Shown here: positions 26,936 to 33,693 of the stretch, one piece after another | How the letters are laid out: every line of letters begins with the position of its first letter | Position numbering within the stretch: position 1 is the first letter of the stretch | Assembly: GCF_014858725.1 (NCBI RefSeq) | Contig: NZ_AQGV01000012.1 | Coordinates: forward strand, 2,232,001 to 2,296,000 | From: Pseudoalteromonas aurantia 208 | GTDB taxonomy: Bacteria; Pseudomonadota; Gammaproteobacteria; Enterobacterales; Alteromonadaceae | DNA: 64,000 bases | Direction: 5' to 3' | The notes under the pieces: generated by a model | The model's database searches: none | What the model saw: the letters and a program-made list of their open reading frames with translations, nothing else | Told to the model about the DNA's origin: nothing | Translations under genes and position numbers: made by a program

Positions 26936-27511
26936 TCAATCGAACACTTTAACCAACTTAGCTGAGTTCGCTGGTATTTTAACCCATTTATCTCTAGTCG
27001 TTTTCCAAAATATTCTAAACTCATTTTGCCATGAATCTTCGCTAGATTTTAAAAAGTGATTACGGTTATGATCTGAGGTATACCTACAAGAATCCATGAT
27101 ACCTTTACAACCAAGTTGTCTATCAATATTCTGACGTAGTTTTTCAATATTGATGATTTCTACACAGGCTTTTTTATCCATTTTTTTAGCTATGTCTTCA
27201 CTAAAGCTATTGCAAAATGAAAGAATAAGACCATCGTCTTTGTAATAACTTGCATTGATGATATCTGGTTGTTTAATACCATTACTTGTAAAGTTTTTTA
27301 TAGTTATATTTCTTGAGCCTTCAATACTAATTCCATGCTGTCTTAGGCTAGGAATAGACACTGCGGATTCATGGATTAAGTTTTCATCAGGAGTAAATAT
27401 TCCGGCTCGGTCTTCTGAAAGGTATGAGCTTGCAAGAGAAATTGGAATTGAACCTCCCTTAACCCACGCATCAACCCATTCTACTTCTGTCAAATATAGA
27501 TACTTACGCAC
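26936..27511 (-). CDS. Cassette gene 2: unknown protein, possibly related to DUF2971
   Basis: This 191-residue protein starts at GTG 27511 behind AAGGA. It begins RKYLYLTEVEWVDAWVKGGS, has YLSEDRAGIFTPDENL, a central FCNSFSED, and a late motif SWQNEFRIFW. The last motif and the overall order (sensor-like N-terminus, Cys-containing middle, W-x2-E-(F/Y)-R) parallel those of the DUF2971 protein encoded by the next cassette (WSYEDEYRV). I suspect the two are distant members of one superfamily, but cannot prove it by eye. No signal peptide or membrane helix. Function unknown. Confidence 0.65.
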   Translation of the reverse strand: MRKYLYLTEVEWVDAWVKGGSIPISLASSYLSEDRAGIFTPDENLIHESAVSIPSLRQHGISIEGSRNITIKNFTSNGIKQPDIINASYYKDDGLILSFCNSFSEDIAKKMDKKACVEIINIEKLRQNIDRQLGCKGIMDSCRYTSDHNRNHFLKSSEDSWQNEFRIFWKTTRDKWVKIPANSAKLVKVFD

Positions 27512-27526
27512 AAACCATCCTTGAAA

Positions 27527-27624
27527 TATAACGCCTTACTAATGGGCGCATAAATGCTTGGCTAAAATTAGCGACGAAGGAGCGCAAGCCAAGCGTTTTG
27601 CGTCCTTTTGAGTAACTTGTTAGC
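27527..27624 (-). repeat. attC-like site 3
   Basis: Minus-strand reading: GCTAACAAGTTACTCAAAAG, overlapping the stop codon of cassette gene 3, then GCTTGGCT and its complement AGCCAAGC as inner arms, ending GTAAGGCGTTATA. This is the clearest attC in the window. Confidence 0.8.
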
Positions 27625-28294
27625 TTTCACCTTTTACCAAATAGGTAGGTTTGTCTTTTCTCTTAACAATATTAAAAGACTTAAACGCTACTCTTGAAGT
27701 TGTTACTGAAATTTCATGCCCCAAAGGCAACGCTTGTTGAATATCAGATTTAGTTAAAGTTTTATTCATTGCGCCAATAATAATCCCTTTAATTACTATC
27801 TGCCCCTCAAGGTCGAAAAAGTCATGACCGCTATCGTGATAGAATTCATCATCCATTAAATGAACCCGATATTCATCTTCATAGCTCCATTCAATGTACT
27901 TAGTAGTGCATAATTCAAAGAACTTACGTTTAGCTTCATTATCTTTTTGTGAAAACAACTTTTCTAAATCTACATTTTCTCTACTTTCTCGATAGCGAAT
28001 AGCTTCAGCCGCTTCGCTAGGTACTTCTAACTCGAGCGCAACACCTTTATGTTTATCGCCATAATGCCCCCATAAGAGCGGGCTATTCCAACTAGCGCTG
28101 CAACAAAGAACTCGAAATAAGTTATCAATTTTTTTCTTGTTTTCATTTATCACAGTCCTATTAAACTTATCATCCAATGTCATAGAAGTCAGTTCAAATG
28201 GGTCGTTGAAATCAGAGAAACGAGAAACCTTTAACCTTTGGTCTTTTAATGCTTTCAATGCGTATTCTTCAGAAAGAAAGTGGAAAAGTTTCAC
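27620..28294 (-). CDS. Cassette gene 3: DUF2971-family protein
   Basis: This 224-residue cytoplasmic protein starts at GTG 28294 (AAGGAAT ribosome site). Family marks are present in order: LFHFLSEEYALKALKDQRLK, FNDPFELTS, CCSASWNSPLLWGHYGD, HKGVALELEV and YIEWSYEDEYRVH. DUF2971 proteins are common in integron cassettes, genomic islands and phage-defence neighbourhoods; no biochemical activity is firmly established to my knowledge. Its stop lies within the attC end, as expected of a cassette. Confidence 0.85.
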   Translation of the reverse strand: MKLFHFLSEEYALKALKDQRLKVSRFSDFNDPFELTSMTLDDKFNRTVINENKKKIDNLFRVLCCSASWNSPLLWGHYGDKHKGVALELEVPSEAAEAIRYRESRENVDLEKLFSQKDNEAKRKFFELCTTKYIEWSYEDEYRVHLMDDEFYHDSGHDFFDLEGQIVIKGIIIGAMNKTLTKSDIQQALPLGHEISVTTSRVAFKSFNIVKRKDKPTYLVKGES

Positions 28295-28310
28295 CGTGAT
28301 TCCTTGTGAT

Positions 28311-28411
28311 AGCTAACGCCTCAAACACCGGCATGGTGAAGTTGGCGACTTTTTTGGAACAAAAAAGGTGACAGCTTTACCATGTCCGCGTGCTTTGACT
28401 TGTTAGGCGAT
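28311..28411 (-). repeat. attC-like site 4 (different subfamily)
   Basis: Minus-strand reading: GCCTAACAAGTCAAAGCACG, long arms CGGACATGGTAAAGCTG and CAACTTCACCATGCCGG, a central hairpin CCTTTTTTGTTCCAAAAAAG, and the end GAGGCGTTAGC. The left end is the canonical RYYYAAC (GCCTAAC). It differs in sequence from sites 2 and 3, as expected for a cassette of other origin. Confidence 0.75.
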
Positions 28412-28450
28412 GGTAGATATACCTGATTTATAAGGTTAATAACAACCAAA

Positions 28451-28657
28451 TTACGCCGTTGTATCTTGGTATGTGACTGAGTGCCCGTCGGCATGCAAGC
28501 TGGCAATTTTTTGTGCAACAGCTCGATAGAAAGTACCGTTGTCACTGTTTGTGAAAAGATCTCCTTGGCAATCGACTGGAATGCTCCCATCTGTGCTCTC
28601 TGTAAGAGTTCTATTACCACTAGGGTGATGTGAAACTTTTAATACTACTTCTGACAT
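28451..28657 (-). CDS. Cassette gene 4: small hypothetical protein
   Basis: A 68-residue protein with a good AAAGGA ribosome site 9 bases before the ATG at 28657. Its composition is rich in Ser, Thr, Asp and His (VSHHPSGNRTLTESTDGS, HADGHSVTYQD). No signal peptide, membrane helix or motif. The overlapping longer frame (28620-28321) runs into the attC site and has no ribosome site, so this one is preferred. Function unknown. Confidence 0.6.
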   Translation of the reverse strand: MSEVVLKVSHHPSGNRTLTESTDGSIPVDCQGDLFTNSDNGTFYRAVAQKIASLHADGHSVTYQDTTA

Positions 28658-28690
28658 TTCTGGTTTTCCTTTTAATGTGGGAATTTCTAA

Positions 28691-28779
28691 ACACGCCTAA
28701 CAATTTAATATCGACCCATTGGGTCGTTTTTCTACCGAGCCACGGGTCATTTTTATCATTGTACCAGTTCTATCACAAT
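28691..28779. other. Junction between cassette array and direct-repeat unit
   Basis: The start ACACGCCTAACAA resembles a worn attC end, and the unit to the right begins with AACTAACTTGTTGCT, which resembles the opposite attC end. This could be a disrupted fifth attC. It also contains a perfect hairpin CGACCCATTGGGTCG (28712-28726) followed by TTTTT, related to hairpins inside both direct repeats. Confidence 0.35.
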
Positions 28780-28980
28780 AACTAACTTGTTGCTAAAGAT
28801 ATATTTTTAATCATTGTAGAAATTATGGAAAGGATAAAAACGACCCAATGAGTCGTTTTCTTGACTATAGGAGAAACACAAAGCAACTGGGCATAAGAGC
28901 AGTGTTTTAAAAATAATTTTCTAATGGCCGCTATTTTTTGAGGCATTCGCCTAAACACGTTTTGGGGCAAAGACAGCTTA
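28780..28980. repeat. Direct repeat copy 1 (about 201 bp)
   Basis: Matches 30474-30678 in the same orientation along its whole length with scattered differences, from AACTAACTTGTTGCTAAAG to GGGGCAAAGACAGCTTA. Similarity continues weakly to a shared GCCGCCTT beyond the right end. It contains the hairpin AACGACCCAATGAGTCGTT followed by a T-rich run. A 62-codon minus-strand frame in it matches a frame in copy 2 (VFRxMPQK), but I treat it as part of the repeat, not a gene. Confidence 0.8.
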
Positions 28981-29000
28981 AAAATGCCGCCTTTGATAAA

Positions 29001-29597
29001 TTAACAATCTGTTTCTCTGGATATCTTAATTGCATCTTCAATCTCAATTCCGAGATATCTAATTGTGTTATCTATTTTGGTATGACCAAGTAACAATTGA
29101 ACAGCTCTTATATTTTTAGTCCGCGCATAAACCAGAGTTGCTTTAGTTCGCCGCATTGAATGTGTGCCGTATAAATCAGAATCAAGTCCTAACTGCTCAG
29201 CCCAACTCCTTATGATAGATCTGTAATATGAATAGCTTATTGGTTGATTAACACGACGAACGCTCCGAAACAAATAATCACTAGGTTGCAAAGCAACATT
29301 TTGAACCCAACGACTAATGCTCTGTTGCGTTCTTGGTGTTATTTCAAATTGAACTTCAATTCCTGTTTTCTTCTGCGTCCATTGAACTCTCTCAAAAACT
29401 TGATCTTGGGTAGCGACATCTCGAACCTTTAAAGACAATAAATCACATGACCTTAGTTTACTGTCTATAGCCAAGTTAAGTAACGCTAATTGCATTAAGT
29501 TATTTTGAATTTCAATTCGAGTACGAATACGCCAAATTTCTTCAAGTTTGAGAGGACGTTTCACCCCAGTCGCATTTTGATTTAGTTCTTGTTTCAT
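29001..29597 (-). CDS. Minimal tyrosine recombinase (integrase)
   Basis: The frame is open from 29621, but the ATG at 29597 follows a perfect AAGGAGGT ribosome site, giving 198 residues. The complete catalytic set is present: Arg49 (KLRSCDLLSL), Lys77 (WTQKKTG), His146-x-x-Arg149 (THSMRRTKA), His172 (LLLGHTKI) and the nucleophile Tyr181 (TIRYLGI). The N-terminal core-binding domain of normal phage integrases is missing, so this is a catalytic-domain-only enzyme, roughly the size of FimB/FimE. It lacks the extra helix of integron integrases, so it is not IntI. It is the downstream gene of a two-gene unit bracketed by direct repeats, ending 20 bases from copy 1. Its target site is unknown. Confidence 0.9.
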   Translation of the reverse strand: MKQELNQNATGVKRPLKLEEIWRIRTRIEIQNNLMQLALLNLAIDSKLRSCDLLSLKVRDVATQDQVFERVQWTQKKTGIEVQFEITPRTQQSISRWVQNVALQPSDYLFRSVRRVNQPISYSYYRSIIRSWAEQLGLDSDLYGTHSMRRTKATLVYARTKNIRAVQLLLGHTKIDNTIRYLGIEIEDAIKISRETDC

Positions 29598-29633
29598 AGT
29601 GACCTCCTTATTAAAAGTCACTATTGATAATAG

Positions 29634-30431
29634 CTAGATTACTTTGTTAACTAAGGCTTGGACAGAACCTTCACAGTTGGCACCTCTTAACTCAGAAATG
29701 CCCCTTTTCAAGTTATTTAACTGAAAAGAATGTTCAGTTTTAACTTGAGAAACTAAAGTTCGCTCTGACCCAACAAAAATTGGATGGTCATACGGAACTG
29801 GATTCATTAGAACAGGCATGTTTGTATTATGGAGATAGATATGCGCAATCAAACCATTCATATAGAATCGATAGACTTCTCTATCATGTACTTTTAGTTT
29901 GATGGGAGCAAAATTATGTGCCGGCCCCTCTGTTGTTAATTGAATTAAAGTAGTAGGAAATAAACTCAGATCGTCTTCGCTTTCCCCTATAATAATTTGT
30001 CTTAATTGTTCTTTTTGGTTTCTGTTTAATATTATGTCTTCAAGTTCAGGTAAGGTTGAAACCGCAGCTCGCCATAACAAACTTAAAAAGTACTTTCTGA
30101 TTTTTCTCGGTTCACTAAAGCTCACAACGGTTAGCTCATTTTTTGAATGAGTTGCTTGCATCCTCACTTTATCACTTGACCAAAGTAAGCCTTGCGCTCT
30201 GAGTTCATCTATCGCATGAGAATCAATATCGGATAAAAAATCTTCACCTTCTCTAATTACAATTGATTTATCATACCAACTATCAGCACGCTTGATAAAA
30301 CGTTTCTGTGGGGCTTTTACGTCTGGTTGAAGGAACTTATTCCCTGATTTCTTAGGCCTAGTTAAAGACTTAGGAATGATATGAGATTTAACATATTTTC
30401 CTTCTTTTCCTGTTAATTGACATATACCCAC
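29634..30431 (-). CDS. HNH-like protein encoded with the tyrosine recombinase
   Basis: The longest frame starts at ATG 30461, without a ribosome site. GTG 30431 has AAGGAT at the right distance and makes the protein begin MGICQLTGKEGKYVKSHIIP, so I prefer 265 residues. The N-terminus resembles HNH-type modules (Cys followed by GKEGKYVKSHIIPKSL), but only one Cys is visible where a zinc HNH has two, so nuclease activity is uncertain. The rest is soluble and unrecognised (KIRKYFLSLLWRAAVSTLPE; HNFAPIKLKVHDREVYRFYM). It lies 36 bases upstream of the recombinase gene, probably co-transcribed, and 42 bases from direct repeat copy 2. It may be cargo or an accessory factor. Confidence 0.7.
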   Translation of the reverse strand: MGICQLTGKEGKYVKSHIIPKSLTRPKKSGNKFLQPDVKAPQKRFIKRADSWYDKSIVIREGEDFLSDIDSHAIDELRAQGLLWSSDKVRMQATHSKNELTVVSFSEPRKIRKYFLSLLWRAAVSTLPELEDIILNRNQKEQLRQIIIGESEDDLSLFPTTLIQLTTEGPAHNFAPIKLKVHDREVYRFYMNGLIAHIYLHNTNMPVLMNPVPYDHPIFVGSERTLVSQVKTEHSFQLNNLKRGISELRGANCEGSVQALVNKVI

Positions 30432-30473
30432 TAAATAGATCCTTATTAATAACTGTTTCATTTCAAATGTAAC

Positions 30474-30678
30474 AACTAACTTGTTGCTAAAGATATACTT
30501 TTAATCATTTTAGAAATTAAAAAAAGGATAAAAACGACCAAACGGCTCGTTTTTTTGAATATAGGGCAAACACAAAGCAACTGGACATAAAATCAGTGCT
30601 GAAAAATAATTTTGTAATGACCGTTGATCACTCTTTTGAGGCATTTGCCTAAACACTTTTTGGGGCAGAAACGACTTA
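30474..30678. repeat. Direct repeat copy 2 (about 205 bp)
   Basis: Same orientation as the copy at 28780-28980. It starts AACTAACTTGTTGCTAAAG and ends GGGGCAGAAACGACTTA; the hairpin reads AACGACCAAACGGCTCGTT followed by TTTT. The two copies frame a 1.5-kb segment that holds only the HNH-like gene and the recombinase gene. The divergence between copies shows that the duplication is not recent. Confidence 0.8.
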
Positions 30679-30762
30679 CGTTGATGGGCCGCCTTGTTCT
30701 TTTGACTGCCGCTCAATCGTTGCCATGTTTGCTAATGTTCTAATGCTAATGCCTGTATTACT

Positions 30763-30972
30763 TTAAATCGCTTGTACACCTTGCTCAAGTAGGCCTGCAT
30801 CTTTTAAGTAAGCTTCAATATCAAGGTAAGTTGAAAGCATTGTCATGGCTTTGCTTTTGTCTTGCTCTTTTGTGGCATTTAGCATGGCATTGACCATCAC
30901 ATTGCCAAGCTTAAGCTGCTCTTCGTCGTCGAGCTGCATCAGGGTTGGTTGGTAGCCCACACGCATCAGCAT
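30763..30972 (-). CDS. Small hypothetical protein or gene fragment
   Basis: A 69-residue frame with regular helical composition (DDEEQLKLGNVMVNAMLNAT, MTMLSTYLDIEAYLKDAGLL). An in-frame stop lies two codons before the ATG and no good ribosome site is seen. It reads like the C-terminal piece of a larger protein left at the edge of the island. Unrecognised. The flanks 30679-30762 and 30973-31230 show no other gene. Confidence 0.4.
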   Translation of the reverse strand: MLMRVGYQPTLMQLDDEEQLKLGNVMVNAMLNATKEQDKSKAMTMLSTYLDIEAYLKDAGLLEQGVQAI

Positions 30973-31230
30973 GAACTAGTTTGATAGCAGAGGTCTTAAA
31001 ACCTTATTAAAGATCATCCCTTCCTAGTATTTTTAGAGTTAGCCAATGATATGCATGTTGTCTTCACAGAATTGATTTGATTGTCTAATAAAAGTAGGTG
31101 TGAAGAGTTATAGAAATAAAAAAACTCTCAGACTTTTAATTAATCTTGCAGGGTTATATTTCAATTTTTATGCGGGGTTACACTACAAATTTGCAGACTT
31201 ATACTTCAAACAACAAAAAGAGGAGATTGG

Positions 31231-31346
31231 GTGGTAGTCTTACCAGCCACATCTCGGCACACAAGTCACACGCTGTGGCTGCTCCCTTCCGGGCCTGACC
31301 AGGTTCACATGCTATTGTTGCGAGAGGACCAATAAGACCACCATAG
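31231..31346 (-). ncRNA. ffs: 4.5S RNA, signal recognition particle RNA (bacterial small type)
   Basis: The minus strand contains the conserved SRP apical loop (CAGGCCCGGAAGGGAGCAGCC, here trimmed: GGCCCGGAAGGGAGCAGCC) and the following GTGTGCCGAGATGTGGCTGG, as in the E. coli 4.5S RNA. The outer arms TGGTGGTCTTA and TAAGACTACCA pair. The RNA forms the particle with Ffh and targets inner-membrane proteins. Ends are set by the outer stem and are approximate. CTCTTTTTGTTG follows as terminator tail. It has its own promoter at 31370-31398. Confidence 0.95.
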
Positions 31347-31369
31347 TGGGCCTTGTTGGGCGCGGGGTA

Positions 31370-31398
31370 ATTATCTCTAGAATTGTTATCAGTTACAA
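31370..31398 (-). promoter_or_regulatory. Sigma-70 promoter of ffs with G+C-rich discriminator
   Basis: Minus strand: -35 TTGTAA (31398-31393), 17-base spacer, -10 GATAAT (31375-31370), then TACCCCGCGCCC. The G+C-rich discriminator is typical of stringently controlled stable-RNA promoters. Transcription should start near 31363, giving a short 5' leader to be trimmed. Confidence 0.75.
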
Positions 31399-31456
31399 GG
31401 AAAAACTCATTAATTACGACCAACTGCTTAAACATCAAACAATTGGTCGTAGTAAT

Positions 31457-32383
31457 TTACTCAGCTAACTGCTTTTGCAAGGTCACTAAACGTTGTTTTA
31501 CCTTTTTCATATTATTTGGCCCCATACGTAAAAACTGCTTTTGTACATCACTTAACTGCTCCCATTCAGGATACGCATAGCGATAAGTTACTGAGTTTTT
31601 GATCAAGGGTAAGGTCGTTTCAGGCACTGGGGTGTCTAATAGCTCTTCAATGGCTTGTACCAGCACACCGTTAAATTCATCACCTTCGTAACCAATCTCT
31701 TCGTAGGCTTCTACAATAAGGGGTTGAAATTGCTGATATAAGCGGACAATTTGTGCAGTACTTAGATTAGCAAACATGGTGGCATATGGGGTATAACGCT
31801 CATAACTATTAGGGTCTGTCACTATGATATCGTCTTCTAACGCCATAAATGCCTCTGCTGGGCGATTTACTGGCATGTGCTTTTTCGCTATGGTCCCTTT
31901 GGCGGTATTATCAACAAATACCACCATGCGTCTGATCATGTCATCTGATACAAACAACTCAACCGACTTTTCTGCCATGTATTCTGCAATACGATTGCGT
32001 ACCGCGTTATCGCTATCGTCCAGCTTCAAAGGCGCTGGCGCTGCAATGTTAACTTTTGCAACCGGCTCTGGCTGCACTAGGCTCGGCTGCGTATTAATCG
32101 TGGTATTCGCTTGCTGTTGAGATGCCGTGTTTTCACTATTTGACGCATTCACTGCTTGCTCTGCACTGGACTCTGCTTGCTCCGGTTTTAACCCTGCCGT
32201 ATTCAGCTGTGGGACTTGTGCTGCGGGTACTACAACATCTTGCTCAAACTTTTTATTTTCCTTCGGATTATCTTTTTTCATCGATAATACAAAAACCGCC
32301 ACCACAATAAGGGCCATAGCAGCAATCGCCGCAAGCAACATTTGGCTTTGAGAAGGCTTTGATGGGGAGGAATGTTCTGACAT
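31457..32383 (-). CDS. DUF3014-type inner-membrane protein
   Basis: The frame is open from 32458, but ATG 32383 has a GGAG ribosome site and places one membrane helix at the N-terminus (MLLAAIAAMALIVVAVFVLS), giving 308 residues. A low-complexity Gln/Ala/Asn linker (about 55-115) leads to the globular periplasmic domain, with LDDSDNAVRNRIAEYM, KKHMPVNRPAEAF, ATMFANLSTAQIVRLYQQF and the end YPEWEQLSDVQKQFLRMG, as I remember for DUF3014. Function unknown. The gene is single, divergent from the patatin gene and downstream of nothing co-directional except ffs. Confidence 0.8.
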   Translation of the reverse strand: MSEHSSPSKPSQSQMLLAAIAAMALIVVAVFVLSMKKDNPKENKKFEQDVVVPAAQVPQLNTAGLKPEQAESSAEQAVNASNSENTASQQQANTTINTQPSLVQPEPVAKVNIAAPAPLKLDDSDNAVRNRIAEYMAEKSVELFVSDDMIRRMVVFVDNTAKGTIAKKHMPVNRPAEAFMALEDDIIVTDPNSYERYTPYATMFANLSTAQIVRLYQQFQPLIVEAYEEIGYEGDEFNGVLVQAIEELLDTPVPETTLPLIKNSVTYRYAYPEWEQLSDVQKQFLRMGPNNMKKVKQRLVTLQKQLAE

Positions 32384-32534
32384 AGCAGCTCCATTAATTG
32401 GTTTAAAAACAATATTCTTTGAATATTTTAAAATAAAAACATAAAGTAAAGGTAACAAACTTTACTTGCAAGAGTACAGCCATACATTACTGACGACGTT
32501 TGTACCAAAAAGTTCATTCTATTAAAGGGGATTT

Positions 32535-33686
32535 ATGAGTATAAAGCAACGCAATTCAGATAAACCAAAGGTTGCTCTGTTACTCACCGGAGGCGGCGCC
32601 CGAGCTGCATACCAGGTCGGCGTACTAAAAGCGCTCGCGCAAAGTATGCCTCGCACAGCGCCATTACCTTTTCAAATCATCAATGGCACGTCAGCAGGAG
32701 CCATCAATTCTGCCGCTTTAGCCTGTTATGCTTCATGTATGCATTTGGCCGTGCGTAAAATAGAGTGGGTTTGGAAGAACTTTCATACGCACATGGTTTA
32801 TAAGAGTAATTTTAGTGGCGTTTACGGCAGAATATTCTCTAATATCATGCGCAGCTTTAAAGCTGAATTTTTAAACTTGCCTCCAGCCAGCTTACTCGAT
32901 AACACCCCGCTACGTACGCTGCTCAGTGAGGTATTAGATTTATCTCGTATTGACCGAAACTTACATAGACATTATTTAGAAGCGGTGTCCATCACCGTAT
33001 CTAGCTATTCTACCGGAAAATCAGTGGCATTTTATCAAGCAAATAATGTTCAACCATGGCAACGCTCAAAACGAGAAGGAGTTGCTGATAATATTACGCT
33101 TGATTTGCTCATGGCATCCAGTGCTATTCCTATGCTGTTTCCCAGTGTTCGAGTAAAGCATCATTATTACGGCGATGGATCAATCCACCAGCTTTCACCA
33201 CTAAGTCCATCGATTCATTTAGGTGCAGAAAAAATATTCATTATTGGTGTTGAACAGCCAAAGCCGCATCAACCTCTGGGCTACGAGCCGCATTTCCCTG
33301 GTATGTCTACCGTTGCTGGGCATTTACTTGATAGTGTTTTCAGCGACACATTACAGTCTGATTTAGAACGGCTTGAACGGGTTAATCGTACCGTGGGGTT
33401 ACTACCAGCACGAGATAAACATAAGGAGTTAAAACAAGTGTCTACGCTATTAGTCAACCCGTCTGAAAACTTTACTACGTTAGCTTCAGAGTACTATGAT
33501 GATATGCCTATGGCAATAAAACTACTATTGCGTGGAATTGGTATAAAAAGGCATTCTCAATCAAGTTTATCCAGTTATTTATTATTTGAAAAAGCCTATA
33601 CACAGAAGCTAATGGAAATCGGTTTTAACGATGGTATGGCTCAGCTTGACGAGATCAGAGCATTTTTACACTTAGATAAAAAATAA
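32535..33686 (+). CDS. Patatin-like phospholipase
   Basis: A 383-residue protein with the patatin catalytic features: oxyanion loop GGGAR (19-23), nucleophile motif GTSAG (Ser53) and the catalytic Asp214 in YYGDGS. The dyad Ser/Asp is complete, so it should hydrolyse phospholipid or lysophospholipid esters. No signal peptide or membrane helix, so cytoplasmic or membrane-associated. ATG 32535 follows AAAGGGGATTT. The neighbours (DUF3014 protein, antiporter) do not suggest a pathway. It ends 7 bases from the convergent antiporter gene. Confidence 0.9.
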   Translation: MSIKQRNSDKPKVALLLTGGGARAAYQVGVLKALAQSMPRTAPLPFQIINGTSAGAINSAALACYASCMHLAVRKIEWVWKNFHTHMVYKSNFSGVYGRIFSNIMRSFKAEFLNLPPASLLDNTPLRTLLSEVLDLSRIDRNLHRHYLEAVSITVSSYSTGKSVAFYQANNVQPWQRSKREGVADNITLDLLMASSAIPMLFPSVRVKHHYYGDGSIHQLSPLSPSIHLGAEKIFIIGVEQPKPHQPLGYEPHFPGMSTVAGHLLDSVFSDTLQSDLERLERVNRTVGLLPARDKHKELKQVSTLLVNPSENFTTLASEYYDDMPMAIKLLLRGIGIKRHSQSSLSSYLLFEKAYTQKLMEIGFNDGMAQLDEIRAFLHLDKK

Positions 33687-33693
33687 AGTGCAC

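Larger units (their letters stand above)
25541..28690 (-). mobile_element. Integron cassette array without integrase (CALIN-like), four cassettes
   Basis: Four minus-strand genes (26802-25630, 27511-26936, 28294-27620, 28657-28451) are each followed by an attC-like site of about 90-100 bp, with little space between gene and site. Stops of two genes (25630, 27620) fall inside the right-hand attC end, which is usual for cassettes. All genes share one orientation and lack own-operon structure. No integron integrase (IntI) is in the window, which fits the class called CALIN (clusters of attC sites lacking integron integrases). An IntI outside the window, or lost, cannot be excluded. Confidence 0.75.

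Noticed and set aside
28321-28620. 99-codon minus-strand frame overlapping cassette gene 4
   Set aside because: It runs through attC site 4 and lacks a ribosome site; the 68-codon frame has one.
28782-28970. 62-codon minus-strand frame in direct repeat 1, matching a 68-codon frame at 30510-30716
   Set aside because: The frames are carried by the ~200-bp repeat, include its hairpin and have no ribosome site; repeat conservation explains the match better than coding.
29001-29597. Integron integrase (IntI)
   Set aside because: The recombinase is only 198 residues and lacks the N-terminal domain and the additional IntI-specific helix region, so it is not the missing IntI.
28780-30678. Insertion sequence with terminal inverted repeats
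   Set aside because: The flanking repeats are direct, not inverted, and no DDE or HUH transposase is encoded.
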